The position numbers and the translations under genes were made by a program. The notes below the pieces were generated by a model. That model was not told the origin of the DNA, made no database searches, and saw only the letters and a program-made list of their open reading frames with translations. A DNA stretch of 64,000 nucleotides from Sphingomonas_Q fennica_A (GTDB lineage: Bacteria > Pseudomonadota > Alphaproteobacteria > Sphingomonadales > Sphingomonadaceae), in the NCBI GenBank assembly GCA_036946415.1, contig JAQIJD010000002.1, positions 186,001 to 250,000 on the forward strand, given 5' to 3'. Positions within the stretch are counted from its first letter, which is position 1; each line of letters begins with the position of its first letter. Positions 18,650 through 27,748 of the stretch are shown in pieces.

Positions 18650-20518
18650 ATGGGCTTGCCGTATCCAACGTCCCGCACGCCGCTGCTTCCGCTGTTCGGC
18701 CTCGTCATCGTCCTGCTGGCCGCCATCGCCGCCATCGTGCTTGGCCGCGGCGAACGTGCCGCCAATCGCTGGATCACCCATACGGTCCAGGTCCAGCTGG
18801 CGATCAGCGAGACGACCGGCCAGCTGACCGCCTTCGAATCGGCCTATCGCGGCTATCTGCTCGAACCGCGTCCGGCGCTGCGGCAGGATATGCGGATTGC
18901 GCAGGCCCGGCTGGACCGTGCCGTCGCGCGGGTGATGCGGGCGGTGGCGGACAATCCCGAACAGCGCGCGCGGCTGGCGGCGATGGTGCCGCTCGTCCTC
19001 GAAAAGCAGGCGGTCGGCCGCGCCTGGGTCCGTGCGAAGGATGCCGGGCAGATGCGCCCGATCAATCATCGCGCCGGGCACGGGCGTGAATTGACGACGC
19101 GCATCCGTGCCATCGCGGCGGAAATGACGGCGGCGGAGGACCGCTTCCTCGCCGAACGCCGCCGGTCCGCGGGGCGGCTGTCGACGGCGATCGGCTCCGG
19201 TCTCGCCGCGGCGGTGCTGCTGGTAGTGGTGGTGGCGCTGCTCGTGCTGCGCGATGCGCGGCTGCGCATGGTCGGGCTGGAGGAGGCGCATCGCGAGGCG
19301 GTGGCCGCGCGCCATGCGGCCGCGGCCGAAGCGCAGCTGCGCGAGGCGGCGGAAGGCCAGCTGCGTCACATCCAGCGGCTGGAATCGATCGGCCAGCTGA
19401 CCGGCGGCATCGCCCATGATTTCAACAATATGCTGGCGGTCATCATTGGCGGGCTGGATCTCGCCCGGCGCCGGCTGGAAAGCGGCGAGACGGCGCGCGC
19501 CGCCACGGCGATCGCCGCGGCGATGGGTGGCGCGGAACGGTCCGCCTCGCTGGTCGCGCGCCTCCTCGCCTTCGCGCGCCGGCAACCGCTGGCGCCGGTG
19601 GTGCTGGACGTCAATCGCCTCGTCTCGAGCATGTCGGACCTGCTGCACCGGTCGCTGGGCGAACGGGTCGGGATCGAGACGGTGCAGGCGGGCGGCCTGT
19701 GGCGCGCGCATGCCGATCCGGTGCAGCTGGAGAATGCGATCCTCAACCTCGCCGTCAATGCGCGCGATGCGATGGAGGCGGGCGGGGGCGCCTGCCATCT
19801 CACGATCGAGACCGCCAACGCCTGGCTGGACGATGATTATGCCGCCCGCCACAGCGAGGTGACGCCCGGCCAATATGTGATGATCTCCGTCTCGGACACC
19901 GGCGGGGGCATGGATGCGGATACCATCGCGCGCGCCTTCGAACCCTTCTTCACGACCAAGACGGTGGGGCAGGGCACGGGCCTCGGCCTCAGCCAGGTGT
20001 TCGGCTTCATCAAGCAGTCGCACGGCCATGTCGCCATCTATTCGGAGGCGGGGCGCGGCACGGTGGTGAAGCTCTATCTGCCGCGCCATCATGGCGAACC
20101 GCTCGCCGAGGCGGCCGCCGCCGCGGCGGACGAGCCGGCCGGGGACGGGCCGGGCGCGCGCATCCTGGTGGTGGAGGACGAGCAGCGCGTCCGCCAATAT
20201 TCGGTCGAGGCGCTGACCGAGCTCGGCTATCGCGTCGCCGCCGCCGGCAGCGGCGAGGAGGCGCTGACCCTGCTGGCGGCGGACCGCGATTTCGCGATGG
20301 TCTTCACCGACGTGGTGATGCCGGGGATGGACGGGCGGCGGCTGGCCGATGCGGTGGCCGAGATCGATCCCGGCATCGCGGTGCTGTTCACCACCGGCTA
20401 CAGCCGCAACGCCGTGGTCCACAACGGCACGCTCGATGCCGATGTCGCCTTCCTGCAGAAGCCCTTCACCATCGCGCAACTGTCGCGCAAGGTGAAGGAA
20501 GTGCTGGCGACGGCCTGA
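18650..20518 (+). CDS. CHASE3-type hybrid sensor histidine kinase with receiver domain
   Basis: A 622-residue membrane sensor. A first membrane helix (about 12-32) and a second (about 181-200) bracket a helical periplasmic domain with the TTGQLTAFESAYRGYLL motif of CHASE3 sensors. The kinase follows: H-box GGIAHDFNNML (phospho-His256), N-box NLAVNARDAM, and G boxes SDTGGGM and GQGTGLGLS. A C-terminal receiver has phospho-Asp554 in FTDVVMPGMDG and Lys in QKPF. The ligand is unknown. No output regulator gene is adjacent. A 6-bp inverted repeat (CACTCC/GGAGTG, 18584-18600) lies upstream. Confidence 0.9.
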   Translation: MGLPYPTSRTPLLPLFGLVIVLLAAIAAIVLGRGERAANRWITHTVQVQLAISETTGQLTAFESAYRGYLLEPRPALRQDMRIAQARLDRAVARVMRAVADNPEQRARLAAMVPLVLEKQAVGRAWVRAKDAGQMRPINHRAGHGRELTTRIRAIAAEMTAAEDRFLAERRRSAGRLSTAIGSGLAAAVLLVVVVALLVLRDARLRMVGLEEAHREAVAARHAAAAEAQLREAAEGQLRHIQRLESIGQLTGGIAHDFNNMLAVIIGGLDLARRRLESGETARAATAIAAAMGGAERSASLVARLLAFARRQPLAPVVLDVNRLVSSMSDLLHRSLGERVGIETVQAGGLWRAHADPVQLENAILNLAVNARDAMEAGGGACHLTIETANAWLDDDYAARHSEVTPGQYVMISVSDTGGGMDADTIARAFEPFFTTKTVGQGTGLGLSQVFGFIKQSHGHVAIYSEAGRGTVVKLYLPRHHGEPLAEAAAAAADEPAGDGPGARILVVEDEQRVRQYSVEALTELGYRVAAAGSGEEALTLLAADRDFAMVFTDVVMPGMDGRRLADAVAEIDPGIAVLFTTGYSRNAVVHNGTLDADVAFLQKPFTIAQLSRKVKEVLATA

Positions 20519-20536
20519 GCGGCCGGACGCGCCGCC

Positions 20537-20968
20537 TTATTGCGGCGCGGTGGCGGTCGCTTCGGCCTGCGGGTTGCTGCTGGCCGGCGCGTTCAGGATG
20601 TCGCGGGTGACGGCGCCCTTGTTGACCACCGTCGTATCCGGCGCGCCGGCGGTGGAACGGATGCCGGGATCGGGGACGCGGCCCGCCTGCGCCGCCACCG
20701 CGGCTTCGCCCTGGCTGCCCTGCTGACGGCCGCCGAACATCGCGTTCAGCGCCTGCGTCGAGGTATCGGCTTCCTGCGGTCGGGGCGCGCCGGGCTTGGG
20801 CGGCATCAGCGCGAAATCGGGCGGCACCGTCAGCGGCGCGCGGCGCGAGACGGCGAATTCGTCGAGGCCCGAGCGATGGCCCATGCCCGCGCCCGAACGG
20901 CCGCCGCCGCAACCGGCCAGCGCCGCCAGCGCCACGAGGGAAAGGGTGGCGGGGACAGGGTTACGCAT
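20537..20968 (-). CDS. Small lipoprotein (DUF3035-like)
   Basis: A 143-residue predicted lipoprotein: a hydrophobic signal ends in the lipobox LAGC (Cys about residue 20) and is followed by a Gly/Ser-rich stretch. The segment DEFAVSRRAPLTVPPDFALMPPKPGAPRP is characteristic of a family of small alphaproteobacterial lipoproteins usually encoded beside lspA. The C-terminal half is Gln/Ala-rich and low in complexity. The start has a GGAGG ribosome site and overlaps the lspA stop by 8 bases. The function is unknown; an envelope role is likely from the lipobox and from being encoded next to the lipoprotein signal peptidase. Confidence 0.75.
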   Translation of the reverse strand: MRNPVPATLSLVALAALAGCGGGRSGAGMGHRSGLDEFAVSRRAPLTVPPDFALMPPKPGAPRPQEADTSTQALNAMFGGRQQGSQGEAAVAAQAGRVPDPGIRSTAGAPDTTVVNKGAVTRDILNAPASSNPQAEATATAPQ

Positions 20969-21473
20969 GGGAATCCTCCGAAGGGGCCGGCACGTCGCGC
21001 ACGAGGATCGCGCGCAGTACCAGGATCGCGACGCCGATGCTAATCGCCGCATCGGCCAGATTGAAGATGTAAAACGGCCGCCACAGGCCGAAGTGCAGAT
21101 CGGCATAATCGACGACATAGCCCAGGCGCACCCGATCGAGGATGTTGCCAAGCGCCCCGCCCAGCACCAGCCCCAGCGCCAGCACGTCCCACCGCCGCCG
21201 CTCGATCCACGCCCAGGTGGCGACGCCGATGGTGATCGCCGCCGTCAGCCCGACGAGCAGCCACTGGCCGAGCGCCCCTTCCGCGGTGAGGAATCCCATC
21301 GACACGCCGTAATTCTGCACCCAGCGCAGATCGAAGAACGGGATCAGCGGGATGACGCCCCGTTCCGGCAGCGCCAGCGGCACCGTGACCGCATATTTGA
21401 CGAGCTGGTCGGCCAGCAGCGTCGCCACCGCCACCGCGAAGCCGGTCAGCCGCGTCGTGCGGCGGTCAACCAC
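20961..21473 (-). CDS. lspA: Lipoprotein signal peptidase
   Basis: A 170-residue inner-membrane aspartyl protease (signal peptidase II) with four membrane helices. Family motifs: DQLVK (near 20), NYGVSMGFL, GGALGNILDR with the first catalytic Asp, and FNLADAAISIG with the second. The start is taken as a GTG inside the end of ileS, supported by a GGGAGG 6 bases upstream and by the normal length. The ileS-lspA overlap (8 bases) is a common arrangement. Confidence 0.93.
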   Translation of the reverse strand: MVDRRTTRLTGFAVAVATLLADQLVKYAVTVPLALPERGVIPLIPFFDLRWVQNYGVSMGFLTAEGALGQWLLVGLTAAITIGVATWAWIERRRWDVLALGLVLGGALGNILDRVRLGYVVDYADLHFGLWRPFYIFNLADAAISIGVAILVLRAILVRDVPAPSEDSHA

Positions 21474-24456
21474 CCACCGCCTCCCGGCAGCGGCCGCATA
21501 GCGCCTCGTCCGCCGAAACGTCGGGCAGGTGGCGCCAGCAGCGACCGCACTTGGCCTCCTCGGTCTTGACGACCTCGAAGCGGACGATGTCCGACCCTTG
21601 CGCATCGAGCATGTCGTCGAGCGACACCGCCGCCGCCTCGCCGGGTTCCACGCGCACGCGCGAGACGATCGCGATCTCCGCCAGATCCGCGTCCGCCAGC
21701 AGTTTCTGCGCCGCCTCGCCATAAGCGACCGCGGCGACATCCGCCTCGAGGCTCGATCCGATCACCTTGCCGCGGCGCAGCGGCTCGATCTCGCCGGTCA
21801 GCTGGGCGCGCAGCGCGCGCAGCCGCTCCCACTTCATGCGCAGATCGTCGTCCACCCAGCCGGCTTCCACGGCGGGCCACTCCAGCAGGTGGACCGATCC
21901 GCCGTCGGGGAAGCGCGTGCCCCATGCTTCCTCGGCGGTGAAGCACAGGATCGGCGCGGCATAGCGGACGAGCGCGTGGAACAGGATATCCAGCACCGTC
22001 CGGCAGGCACGCCGCGTCGGGCTGGCGCCCGCGTCGCAATAGAGGCTGTCCTTGCGAATATCGAAGAAGAAGGCGCTCAGATCGTTGTTGCAGAAGTCGG
22101 TCAGCGCGCGGGCGTAGCGATCGAAGGCGAAGGCGTCCGTCGCCGCCCGCAGTTCGGCGTCCAGCGCGGCGAGCAGGTGGAGGACGTAGCGTTCCAGCTC
22201 GGGCATTTCGCCCGGTGCCACGCGCTCCCCCTCGTCGAAGCCATCCAGCGCACCCAGCAAATAGCGGAAGGTGTTGCGGATCTTGCGATAGGCGTCGGAC
22301 GTGCCGGCCAGCACCTCCTTGCCGATCCGCACGTCGTCCGCATAATCGGTCGAGGCGACCCACAGGCGCAGGATGTCCGCCCCGCTCTGCTCCATGATCT
22401 TGAGCGGATCGACCACGTTGCCGACCGACTTGGACATCTTGCGGCCCTGCCCGTCGAGCGCGAAGCCGTGCGTCAGCACCGCCTTGTAGGGCGCCTGCCC
22501 GCGCGTGCCGCAGCTTTCGAGGAGCGAGGACTGGAACCAGCCGCGATGCTGATCCGATCCTTCGAGGTAGAGGTCGGCACGGGTGCCGGGGCCGTAGCGC
22601 GCCTCGATCACGAAGGCGTGGGTCGATCCGCTGTCGAACCATACGTCGAGAATGTCGGTCTGCGGTTCGTAGTCGGCCGGGTCGCGGTCCGGCCCCAGCA
22701 GCGCCTGATGATCGGCGGTGAGCCATGCATCCGCGCCGCTTGCCTCGAACGCGGCCACGATGCGTGCGTTGACGGCAGGATCGCGCAGATAATCCCCCGT
22801 CCGCCGGTCGACGTAGAGCGCGATCGGCACGCCCCAGGCGCGCTGGCGCGAGATCACCCAGTCCGGCCGCCCCTCGACCATCGCCGCGATCCGGTTGCGG
22901 CCCTTCTCGGGCACGAAGCGGGTTGCGGCGATCGCCTCCATCGCCAGCTCGCGCAGGGTGGGGGCGTTCGAGGATTGGAATAGCCCCTCCCCTTCAGGGG
23001 AGGGGTTGGGGTGGGGTCTGTCATCCGCGAAACGCTGGGCCGTGCCGACAGGCCCCACCCCCGGCCCCTCCCCTGAAGGGGAGGGGGGAAGAAGGGCGGG
23101 CCCCTCCCCTGAAGGGGAGGGGAGATCATGGATCGGCCGGTCCATCGCGATGAACCATTGCGGCGTCGCGCGGTAGATCAGCTTGGCCTTGGACCGCCAG
23201 GAATGGGGGTAGGAATGGCTGTAGTCCTGCGAGGCGGAGAGCAGCGCCCCCACGCTCCGCAGATCGGTGCAGACCGGCCCGTCGGGCGCGGTGAACTTCG
23301 GGTTGATGACGCTGCCCTGTCCGCCCAGCCACGGCCAGTCGGCGCGGTAGCGGCCGTCGCCCTCCACCGCGAAGACGGGATCGATGCCGTTCGCCTTGCA
23401 CAGCAGGAAATCGTCCTCGCCATGATCGGGCGCCTCGTGGACGAGGCCGGTGCCGGCGTCGTCGGTGACGAAATCGGCGGCAAGGAAGGGGCGGGGCTTC
23501 GCGAAAAAGCCGCCCAGATGATGCATCGGGTGGCGCGCGGTCGCCCCCTCCAGCGCGGTGCCCTTGTAGAGGGCGATCAATTCCCAGTCCGTCTCGCCGA
23601 TGCGCTTCAGGAAGGCGGGCAGCAGCCGTTCGGCCACCAGCATCCGCATCCCCGCCACCGCCACCAGCAGATAGTCGAGGTGGGTGGCGTAGCCGAGCGC
23701 CTGATTGACCGGGATCGTCCAGGGCGTCGTCGTCCAGATCACCGCCTTGGCGCCGATCAGTTCTTCATGCTCGGCCGAGACGATCTCGAACGCGACGTCG
23801 ATCTGGGTGGAGACGATATCCTCATATTCCACCTCCGCCTCGGCCAGCGCGGTCTTCTCGACCGGGCTCCACATCACCGGCTTGGCGCCGCGGTAGAGCT
23901 GCCCCGTCTCGGCGAACTTCAGCAATTCGCCGACGATCGTCGCCTCGGCGGCGTTCGTCATGGTGAGATAGGGGTCGGCCCAGTCGCCCATCACCCCCAG
24001 CCGCTGGAACTGGCCGCGCTGCACGTCCACCCAATGCGCGGCATAGGCGCGGCATTCGGCGCGGAAGGCGATCGGATCGACCTGATCCTTGTCGAGCTTC
24101 TTCTTGCGATATTGCTCCTCGACCTTCCATTCGATCGGCAGGCCGTGGCAGTCCCATCCGGGGATATAAGGCGCATCCTTCCCCAACAGGCTCTGGCTGC
24201 GGACGACGATGTCCTTCAGCACCTTGTTGAGCGCGTGGCCCATGTGGATGTCGCCATTGGCGTAGGGCGGGCCGTCGTGGAGGATGAACCGCTCGCGCCC
24301 CGCGCGGGCACGGCGAAGCTGTCCGTAGAGGTCGTCCGCCGCCCACCGCGCGAGGATCGCCGGCTCCTTGGCGGCGAGGCCCGCCTTCATCGGGAAATCG
24401 GTCTTCGGCAGGAAGACGGTCTGGCGCCAATCGGGGGATGCGGGCTGGTCGGTCAT
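21466..24456 (-). CDS. ileS: Isoleucyl-tRNA synthetase, with an in-frame palindromic-repeat insertion
   Basis: A 996-residue class Ia synthetase charging tRNA-Ile. HMGH (71-74) is the HIGH motif, KMSKS is at 673-677, and the C-terminal zinc cysteines are CGRCW...CGRC. The CP1 editing region contains TWTTTPWTIP-like IWTTTPWTIPVNQ. About 40-60 residues longer than typical bacterial IleRS because residues ~443-496 are a Pro/Ser/Gly-rich insert encoded by three palindromic repeats, placed between ATPQWFIAMD and TLRELAMEAIAATRF. No stop interrupts the frame, so the enzyme is presumably made with this extra loop. The start is the ATG before DQPASPDW. Confidence 0.95.
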   Translation of the reverse strand: MTDQPASPDWRQTVFLPKTDFPMKAGLAAKEPAILARWAADDLYGQLRRARAGRERFILHDGPPYANGDIHMGHALNKVLKDIVVRSQSLLGKDAPYIPGWDCHGLPIEWKVEEQYRKKKLDKDQVDPIAFRAECRAYAAHWVDVQRGQFQRLGVMGDWADPYLTMTNAAEATIVGELLKFAETGQLYRGAKPVMWSPVEKTALAEAEVEYEDIVSTQIDVAFEIVSAEHEELIGAKAVIWTTTPWTIPVNQALGYATHLDYLLVAVAGMRMLVAERLLPAFLKRIGETDWELIALYKGTALEGATARHPMHHLGGFFAKPRPFLAADFVTDDAGTGLVHEAPDHGEDDFLLCKANGIDPVFAVEGDGRYRADWPWLGGQGSVINPKFTAPDGPVCTDLRSVGALLSASQDYSHSYPHSWRSKAKLIYRATPQWFIAMDRPIHDLPSPSGEGPALLPPSPSGEGPGVGPVGTAQRFADDRPHPNPSPEGEGLFQSSNAPTLRELAMEAIAATRFVPEKGRNRIAAMVEGRPDWVISRQRAWGVPIALYVDRRTGDYLRDPAVNARIVAAFEASGADAWLTADHQALLGPDRDPADYEPQTDILDVWFDSGSTHAFVIEARYGPGTRADLYLEGSDQHRGWFQSSLLESCGTRGQAPYKAVLTHGFALDGQGRKMSKSVGNVVDPLKIMEQSGADILRLWVASTDYADDVRIGKEVLAGTSDAYRKIRNTFRYLLGALDGFDEGERVAPGEMPELERYVLHLLAALDAELRAATDAFAFDRYARALTDFCNNDLSAFFFDIRKDSLYCDAGASPTRRACRTVLDILFHALVRYAAPILCFTAEEAWGTRFPDGGSVHLLEWPAVEAGWVDDDLRMKWERLRALRAQLTGEIEPLRRGKVIGSSLEADVAAVAYGEAAQKLLADADLAEIAIVSRVRVEPGEAAAVSLDDMLDAQGSDIVRFEVVKTEEAKCGRCWRHLPDVSADEALCGRCREAVGG
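22978..23125. repeat. Cluster of three GC-rich palindromes inside ileS
   Basis: Three copies of the 22-bp palindrome (9-bp arms CCCCTCCCC/GGGGAGGGG, 4-nt centre) lie at 22984-23005, 23065-23086 and 23101-23122. The first has the same right-hand tail (TTGGGGTGGGGTCTGTC) as the copy upstream of recN, and the second has that tail inverted. All are read in frame in ileS as PSPSGEG or PSPEGEG. Outside ileS the element is noncoding (14151-14239). Confidence 0.95.
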
Positions 24457-24499
24457 CGTATGGTGCGCCTTAGAGGCTGAACGGGTGCGGTGGAAGCGG

Positions 24500-26032
24500 T
24501 CAGGCGAGCAGCAATGTCGCCGCGATGCCGGCGAGGCCCGCGGCGATGGCGACCGCGGCATAGCGCCAGCCGCCGCCGATCCGCACCACCGCCACCGGGG
24601 GCAGCGGCGGCAGCGGCGGGGCGCCGCCGGGGGCGGGGTAGCGCGCCTCGATGCGGCGGACGAGATCGGGCAGGCGGGCGATCGTGGCGAGATCGGCGCG
24701 CAGCCGGTCGGCCAGATAGGCTTCCGGCCCCAGTTCGGACCGCAGCCATTCGCGCACGAACGGCTCGGCCGTCTCCCACATGTTGATGTCGGGATCGAGG
24801 CCGTTGGCGACGCCTTCCACCATCACCATCGTCTTTTGCAGCAGCAGCAGGTGCGGCTGGACCGGCATGTCGAAATCGCGGGTGATGGCGAACAGGCTGT
24901 CGAGCATCTGCCCGATCGACATCTCCTTCACCGGCAGGCCGCGGATCGGCTCGCCCGCGGCGCGCAGCGCGGTGGCGAATTCGGCGAGGTTGTGGTGCGG
25001 CGGCACATAGCCCGCCTCGAAATGGATTTCGGCGACGCGGGCGTAATTGCCGGTGATGAGGCCGTGGATGATCTCCGCCAGCCACAGCCGCGCGCGCCGG
25101 TCGATCCGGCCCATGATGCCGAAATCGATCGCCGCCAGCCGGCCGTCGTTCAGCGCGAAGAGATTGCCCTGATGGAGATCGGCGTGGAAGAAGCCGTCGG
25201 CGATCGCCTGCCGCAGGAAGCCGCGCACCAGCACCTGCGCCAGCGCGCGCGGATCGTGCCCCGCGGCGATCAGCGCGGGGCGGTTGGACAGCTTGATCCC
25301 GTCCAGCCATTCCAGCGTCATCACCCGGCGCGCGGTGCGCGGCCAGTCGATCGCCGGGATGGCGAAATCGGGTATGGCGCGCATCCCCTCGGCCAGTTCG
25401 GAGGCGGAGGCCGCCTCGCGCCGCAGGTCCAGCTCGCGCAGCGTCCACTGGCGGAAGGTGGCGATGACGAGGCGGGGGCGCAGGCGGGCGAGATCGCCGC
25501 CCATCGCATCCGCCTGCGCCGCCGCCCATTCGTAGGTTTCCAGCGCGCGGGCGAACACCTCCTCCACCCCCGGCCGCAGAACCTTGATCGCGACCTGCCG
25601 GCCATCGGTGGTGACGGCGCGATGGACCTGCGCGATCGAGGCGGCGCCGACCGGCGTCTCCTCGATCGAGGCGAACAGGTCGCCGATCGGGCGGCCGAGA
25701 CCCTGTTCGATCGCCGCGCGCATCTGCGGCCACGGCACCGGCGGCAGCGCATCCTGCAAGCGCGTCAGGTCGAGCGCGGCATCCTCGCCGACCAGATCGG
25801 GGCGGGTGGCGAGCGCCTGGCCGAACTTCACCGCCGCCGGCCCCAGCGTCTCGAACGCATCGGCATAGCGCGGCCGCGCCGGCACGCGCGCGCCGACGCG
25901 CAGCAGCCGGACTATGCGGCGGAGCGGGGCGGGGGCCAGCGGATCGCGCTCGATCCCCAGCAGCGCGCCGTGGCGGGCGAGCGTGCGGCCCCAGCCGAGC
26001 AGCCGCCAGGCGTGGACGATCGGCGCCGTCAT
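24500..26032 (-). CDS. ubiB: UbiB atypical kinase, ubiquinone biosynthesis
   Basis: A 510-residue member of the ABC1/ADCK/UbiB family needed for aerobic ubiquinone synthesis. The family KxGQ motif is AVKFGQALATR; the Ala-rich loop, the ExD motif ELDLRREA, the catalytic-loop DGFFHADLHQGN and DFG-like DFGIMGR follow. The C-terminus ends in one or two hydrophobic segments (YAAVAIAAGLAGIAATLLLA), the membrane anchor. It lies 31 bases after ubiE and 43 bases before ileS on the same strand. Confidence 0.93.
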   Translation of the reverse strand: MTAPIVHAWRLLGWGRTLARHGALLGIERDPLAPAPLRRIVRLLRVGARVPARPRYADAFETLGPAAVKFGQALATRPDLVGEDAALDLTRLQDALPPVPWPQMRAAIEQGLGRPIGDLFASIEETPVGAASIAQVHRAVTTDGRQVAIKVLRPGVEEVFARALETYEWAAAQADAMGGDLARLRPRLVIATFRQWTLRELDLRREAASASELAEGMRAIPDFAIPAIDWPRTARRVMTLEWLDGIKLSNRPALIAAGHDPRALAQVLVRGFLRQAIADGFFHADLHQGNLFALNDGRLAAIDFGIMGRIDRRARLWLAEIIHGLITGNYARVAEIHFEAGYVPPHHNLAEFATALRAAGEPIRGLPVKEMSIGQMLDSLFAITRDFDMPVQPHLLLLQKTMVMVEGVANGLDPDINMWETAEPFVREWLRSELGPEAYLADRLRADLATIARLPDLVRRIEARYPAPGGAPPLPPLPPVAVVRIGGGWRYAAVAIAAGLAGIAATLLLA

Positions 26033-26063
26033 GTCCTGCCCCTTACCGGGGCGGCGGATGGCA

Positions 26064-26795
26064 TCAGATCTTCCAGCCCGAATGGATCGCGACCAGGCCG
26101 CCCAGCAGCGGCTCGACCGAGGTGCGCACGAACCCCGCCTGCTCGATCATGCCGCGGAAGCGGGGCATGTCGGGGAAGCGGCGGATCGATTCGATCAGAT
26201 AGCGGTAGCTGTCCTCGTCGTTCGCCAGCAGCTTGCCCAGCTTCGGCACCAGCCGGTGCGAATAAGCGTCGTAGACCTCGGCAAAGCCCGGCCATTCGGT
26301 GGTGGAGAATTCGAGGCAATAGAAGCGCCCGCCGCGCGCCAGCACGCGATGCGCCTCGGCGAGGGCGCGGTCGATATGCGTCACGTTGCGGATCCCGAAG
26401 GCGATCGTATAGGCATCGAAGCCATTGTCGGCGAAGGACAATTGCTCGGCATTCTGCTCGATCCAGCTCAGCCCGTCGATGCCGCGGCGGGCGGCGCGCT
26501 GGCGGCCGACCTCCAGCATCGCGCCGTTGATGTCCGCCACCGTCACCTGCGCCCCGGCCCTGGCGAGACGGAAGGCGATGTCGCCGGTGCCGCCCGCCAT
26601 GTCGAGGATGCGATCGGCGGCGCGCGGCTTCACGCGGCGGACGAAGCGGTCCTTCCACAGCCGGTGCATGCCGCCCGACATCGCGTCGTTCATCAGATCG
26701 TAGCGGGCCGCGACGTTGCGGAAGACGGCGCCGACCTTCTCGGTCTTCTCGGACGGGCTGACGTCGGCATAGCCAAAGGACACGGTATCGCTCAT
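26064..26795 (-). CDS. ubiE: Ubiquinone/menaquinone C-methyltransferase UbiE
   Basis: A 243-residue SAM-dependent methyltransferase of quinone synthesis. The N-terminal VFRNVAARYDLMNDAMSGGMHRLWKDRFV, SAM motif I DMAGGTGDIAF, and motifs NAEQLSFADNGFDAYTIAFGIRN and LARGGRFYCLEFS are family signatures. It probably forms an operon with ubiB. It is divergent from mutM with only 47 bases between, so both promoters lie in that gap or in the gene ends. Confidence 0.95.
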   Translation of the reverse strand: MSDTVSFGYADVSPSEKTEKVGAVFRNVAARYDLMNDAMSGGMHRLWKDRFVRRVKPRAADRILDMAGGTGDIAFRLARAGAQVTVADINGAMLEVGRQRAARRGIDGLSWIEQNAEQLSFADNGFDAYTIAFGIRNVTHIDRALAEAHRVLARGGRFYCLEFSTTEWPGFAEVYDAYSHRLVPKLGKLLANDEDSYRYLIESIRRFPDMPRFRGMIEQAGFVRTSVEPLLGGLVAIHSGWKI

Positions 26796-26842
26796 GGGCA
26801 GAGGCCATAGCCGGGCGGCCGGCCATCGGATAGGGGGCGGCG

Positions 26843-27655
26843 ATGCCCGAGCTTCCCGAAGTCGAGACGACGGTGCGCGGCCTGGCGGCGGTGCTGGACG
26901 GCCGGCGCCTGACGCGGGTCGAGCCGCGTCGTGCCGACCTGCGCCGCGCGATCCCGGTCGATCTGCGCCAGCGGCTGACCGGGGCGGCCGTCACCCGCCT
27001 CCACCGCCGTGCCAAATATGGCCTGATCGATACCGATCGCGGCGATACGTTGATCTTCCACCTCGGCATGTCCGGCCGCTGGCGGATCGCGCCGGAGACG
27101 ATCGGCCCGCACGACCATCTGCTGATCGAGACGGACGCCGGCGTGCTGCTGGCGCTCAACGATCCGCGCCGCTTCGGCTCGCTCGACCTGATGGAGACGG
27201 CGGCGCTGGCCGACTGGCCGCCGTTCCGCGCGCTGGGGCCGGAGCCGCTCGGCGGCGAGGTCTCCGCCCGCTTCCTGCTCGATCGCTTCGCGGGGCGGAG
27301 CGCGCCGGTGAAGATCCTGCTGCTCGATCAGCGGATCGTGGCGGGCCTCGGCAACATCTACGTGTGCGAGGCGCTCAACATGGCGCGGATCGACCCGCGC
27401 ACGCCCGCCGGGCAGATCGGCCTCGCCCGGCTGAAACGGCTGGCGGCGGCGATCCCGCTGGTGCTGGAGGCGGCGATCGCGGCGGGCGGCTCCACCTTAC
27501 GCGATTATGCCCGGCCGGACGGGGAATTGGGCTATTTCAGCAAGCAGTTCCGCGTCTACGGGCGGGAAGGGGAGCCGTGCCCGTGCGGCGGCACCGTCGA
27601 ACGGCAGGTCGACGGCGGGCGATCGACCTTCTGGTGCCGGCGCTGCCAGCGTTGA
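26843..27655 (+). CDS. mutM: Formamidopyrimidine-DNA glycosylase
   Basis: A 270-residue base-excision repair enzyme (Fpg) that removes 8-oxoguanine. It begins with the obligatory PELPEVET, in which Pro at position 2 is the nucleophile and Glu the acid. The H2TH region has DQRIVAGLGNIYVCEAL. The C-terminal zinc finger is present but its first knuckle reads C-x-C (PCPCGG) rather than the usual C-x2-C, while the second pair CRRC is normal. The synteny mutM / ubiE-ubiB is typical of alphaproteobacteria. Confidence 0.95.
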   Translation: MPELPEVETTVRGLAAVLDGRRLTRVEPRRADLRRAIPVDLRQRLTGAAVTRLHRRAKYGLIDTDRGDTLIFHLGMSGRWRIAPETIGPHDHLLIETDAGVLLALNDPRRFGSLDLMETAALADWPPFRALGPEPLGGEVSARFLLDRFAGRSAPVKILLLDQRIVAGLGNIYVCEALNMARIDPRTPAGQIGLARLKRLAAAIPLVLEAAIAAGGSTLRDYARPDGELGYFSKQFRVYGREGEPCPCGGTVERQVDGGRSTFWCRRCQR

Positions 27656-27680
27656 CCGTGCCGCCGGGCTTGTGTATCGG
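27652..27680 (+). promoter_or_regulatory. Candidate rpsT promoter
   Basis: TTGACC (27652-27657) and TATCGG (27675-27680) are 17 bases apart, just past mutM. This would give a 5' leader of about 60 bases before rpsT. Confidence 0.5.
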
Positions 27681-27748
27681 GCGCTTTCCACGGCGCAGGC
27701 CTGCCTGCCGCCGCATCCCATCTTAGTCATCGAGGACGACCGGACACC

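Noticed and set aside
17798..20479. Very long minus-strand open frame of 893 codons opposite ligA and the histidine kinase
   Set aside because: Arg/Gly/His-rich with no recognisable domain. It is a shadow of high-GC codon usage opposite well-supported genes.
22984..23122. CRISPR array
   Set aside because: Three similar palindromes are present but spacing is irregular (59 and 14 bases), the units are inverted relative to each other, and they are inside ileS; no cas genes are present.
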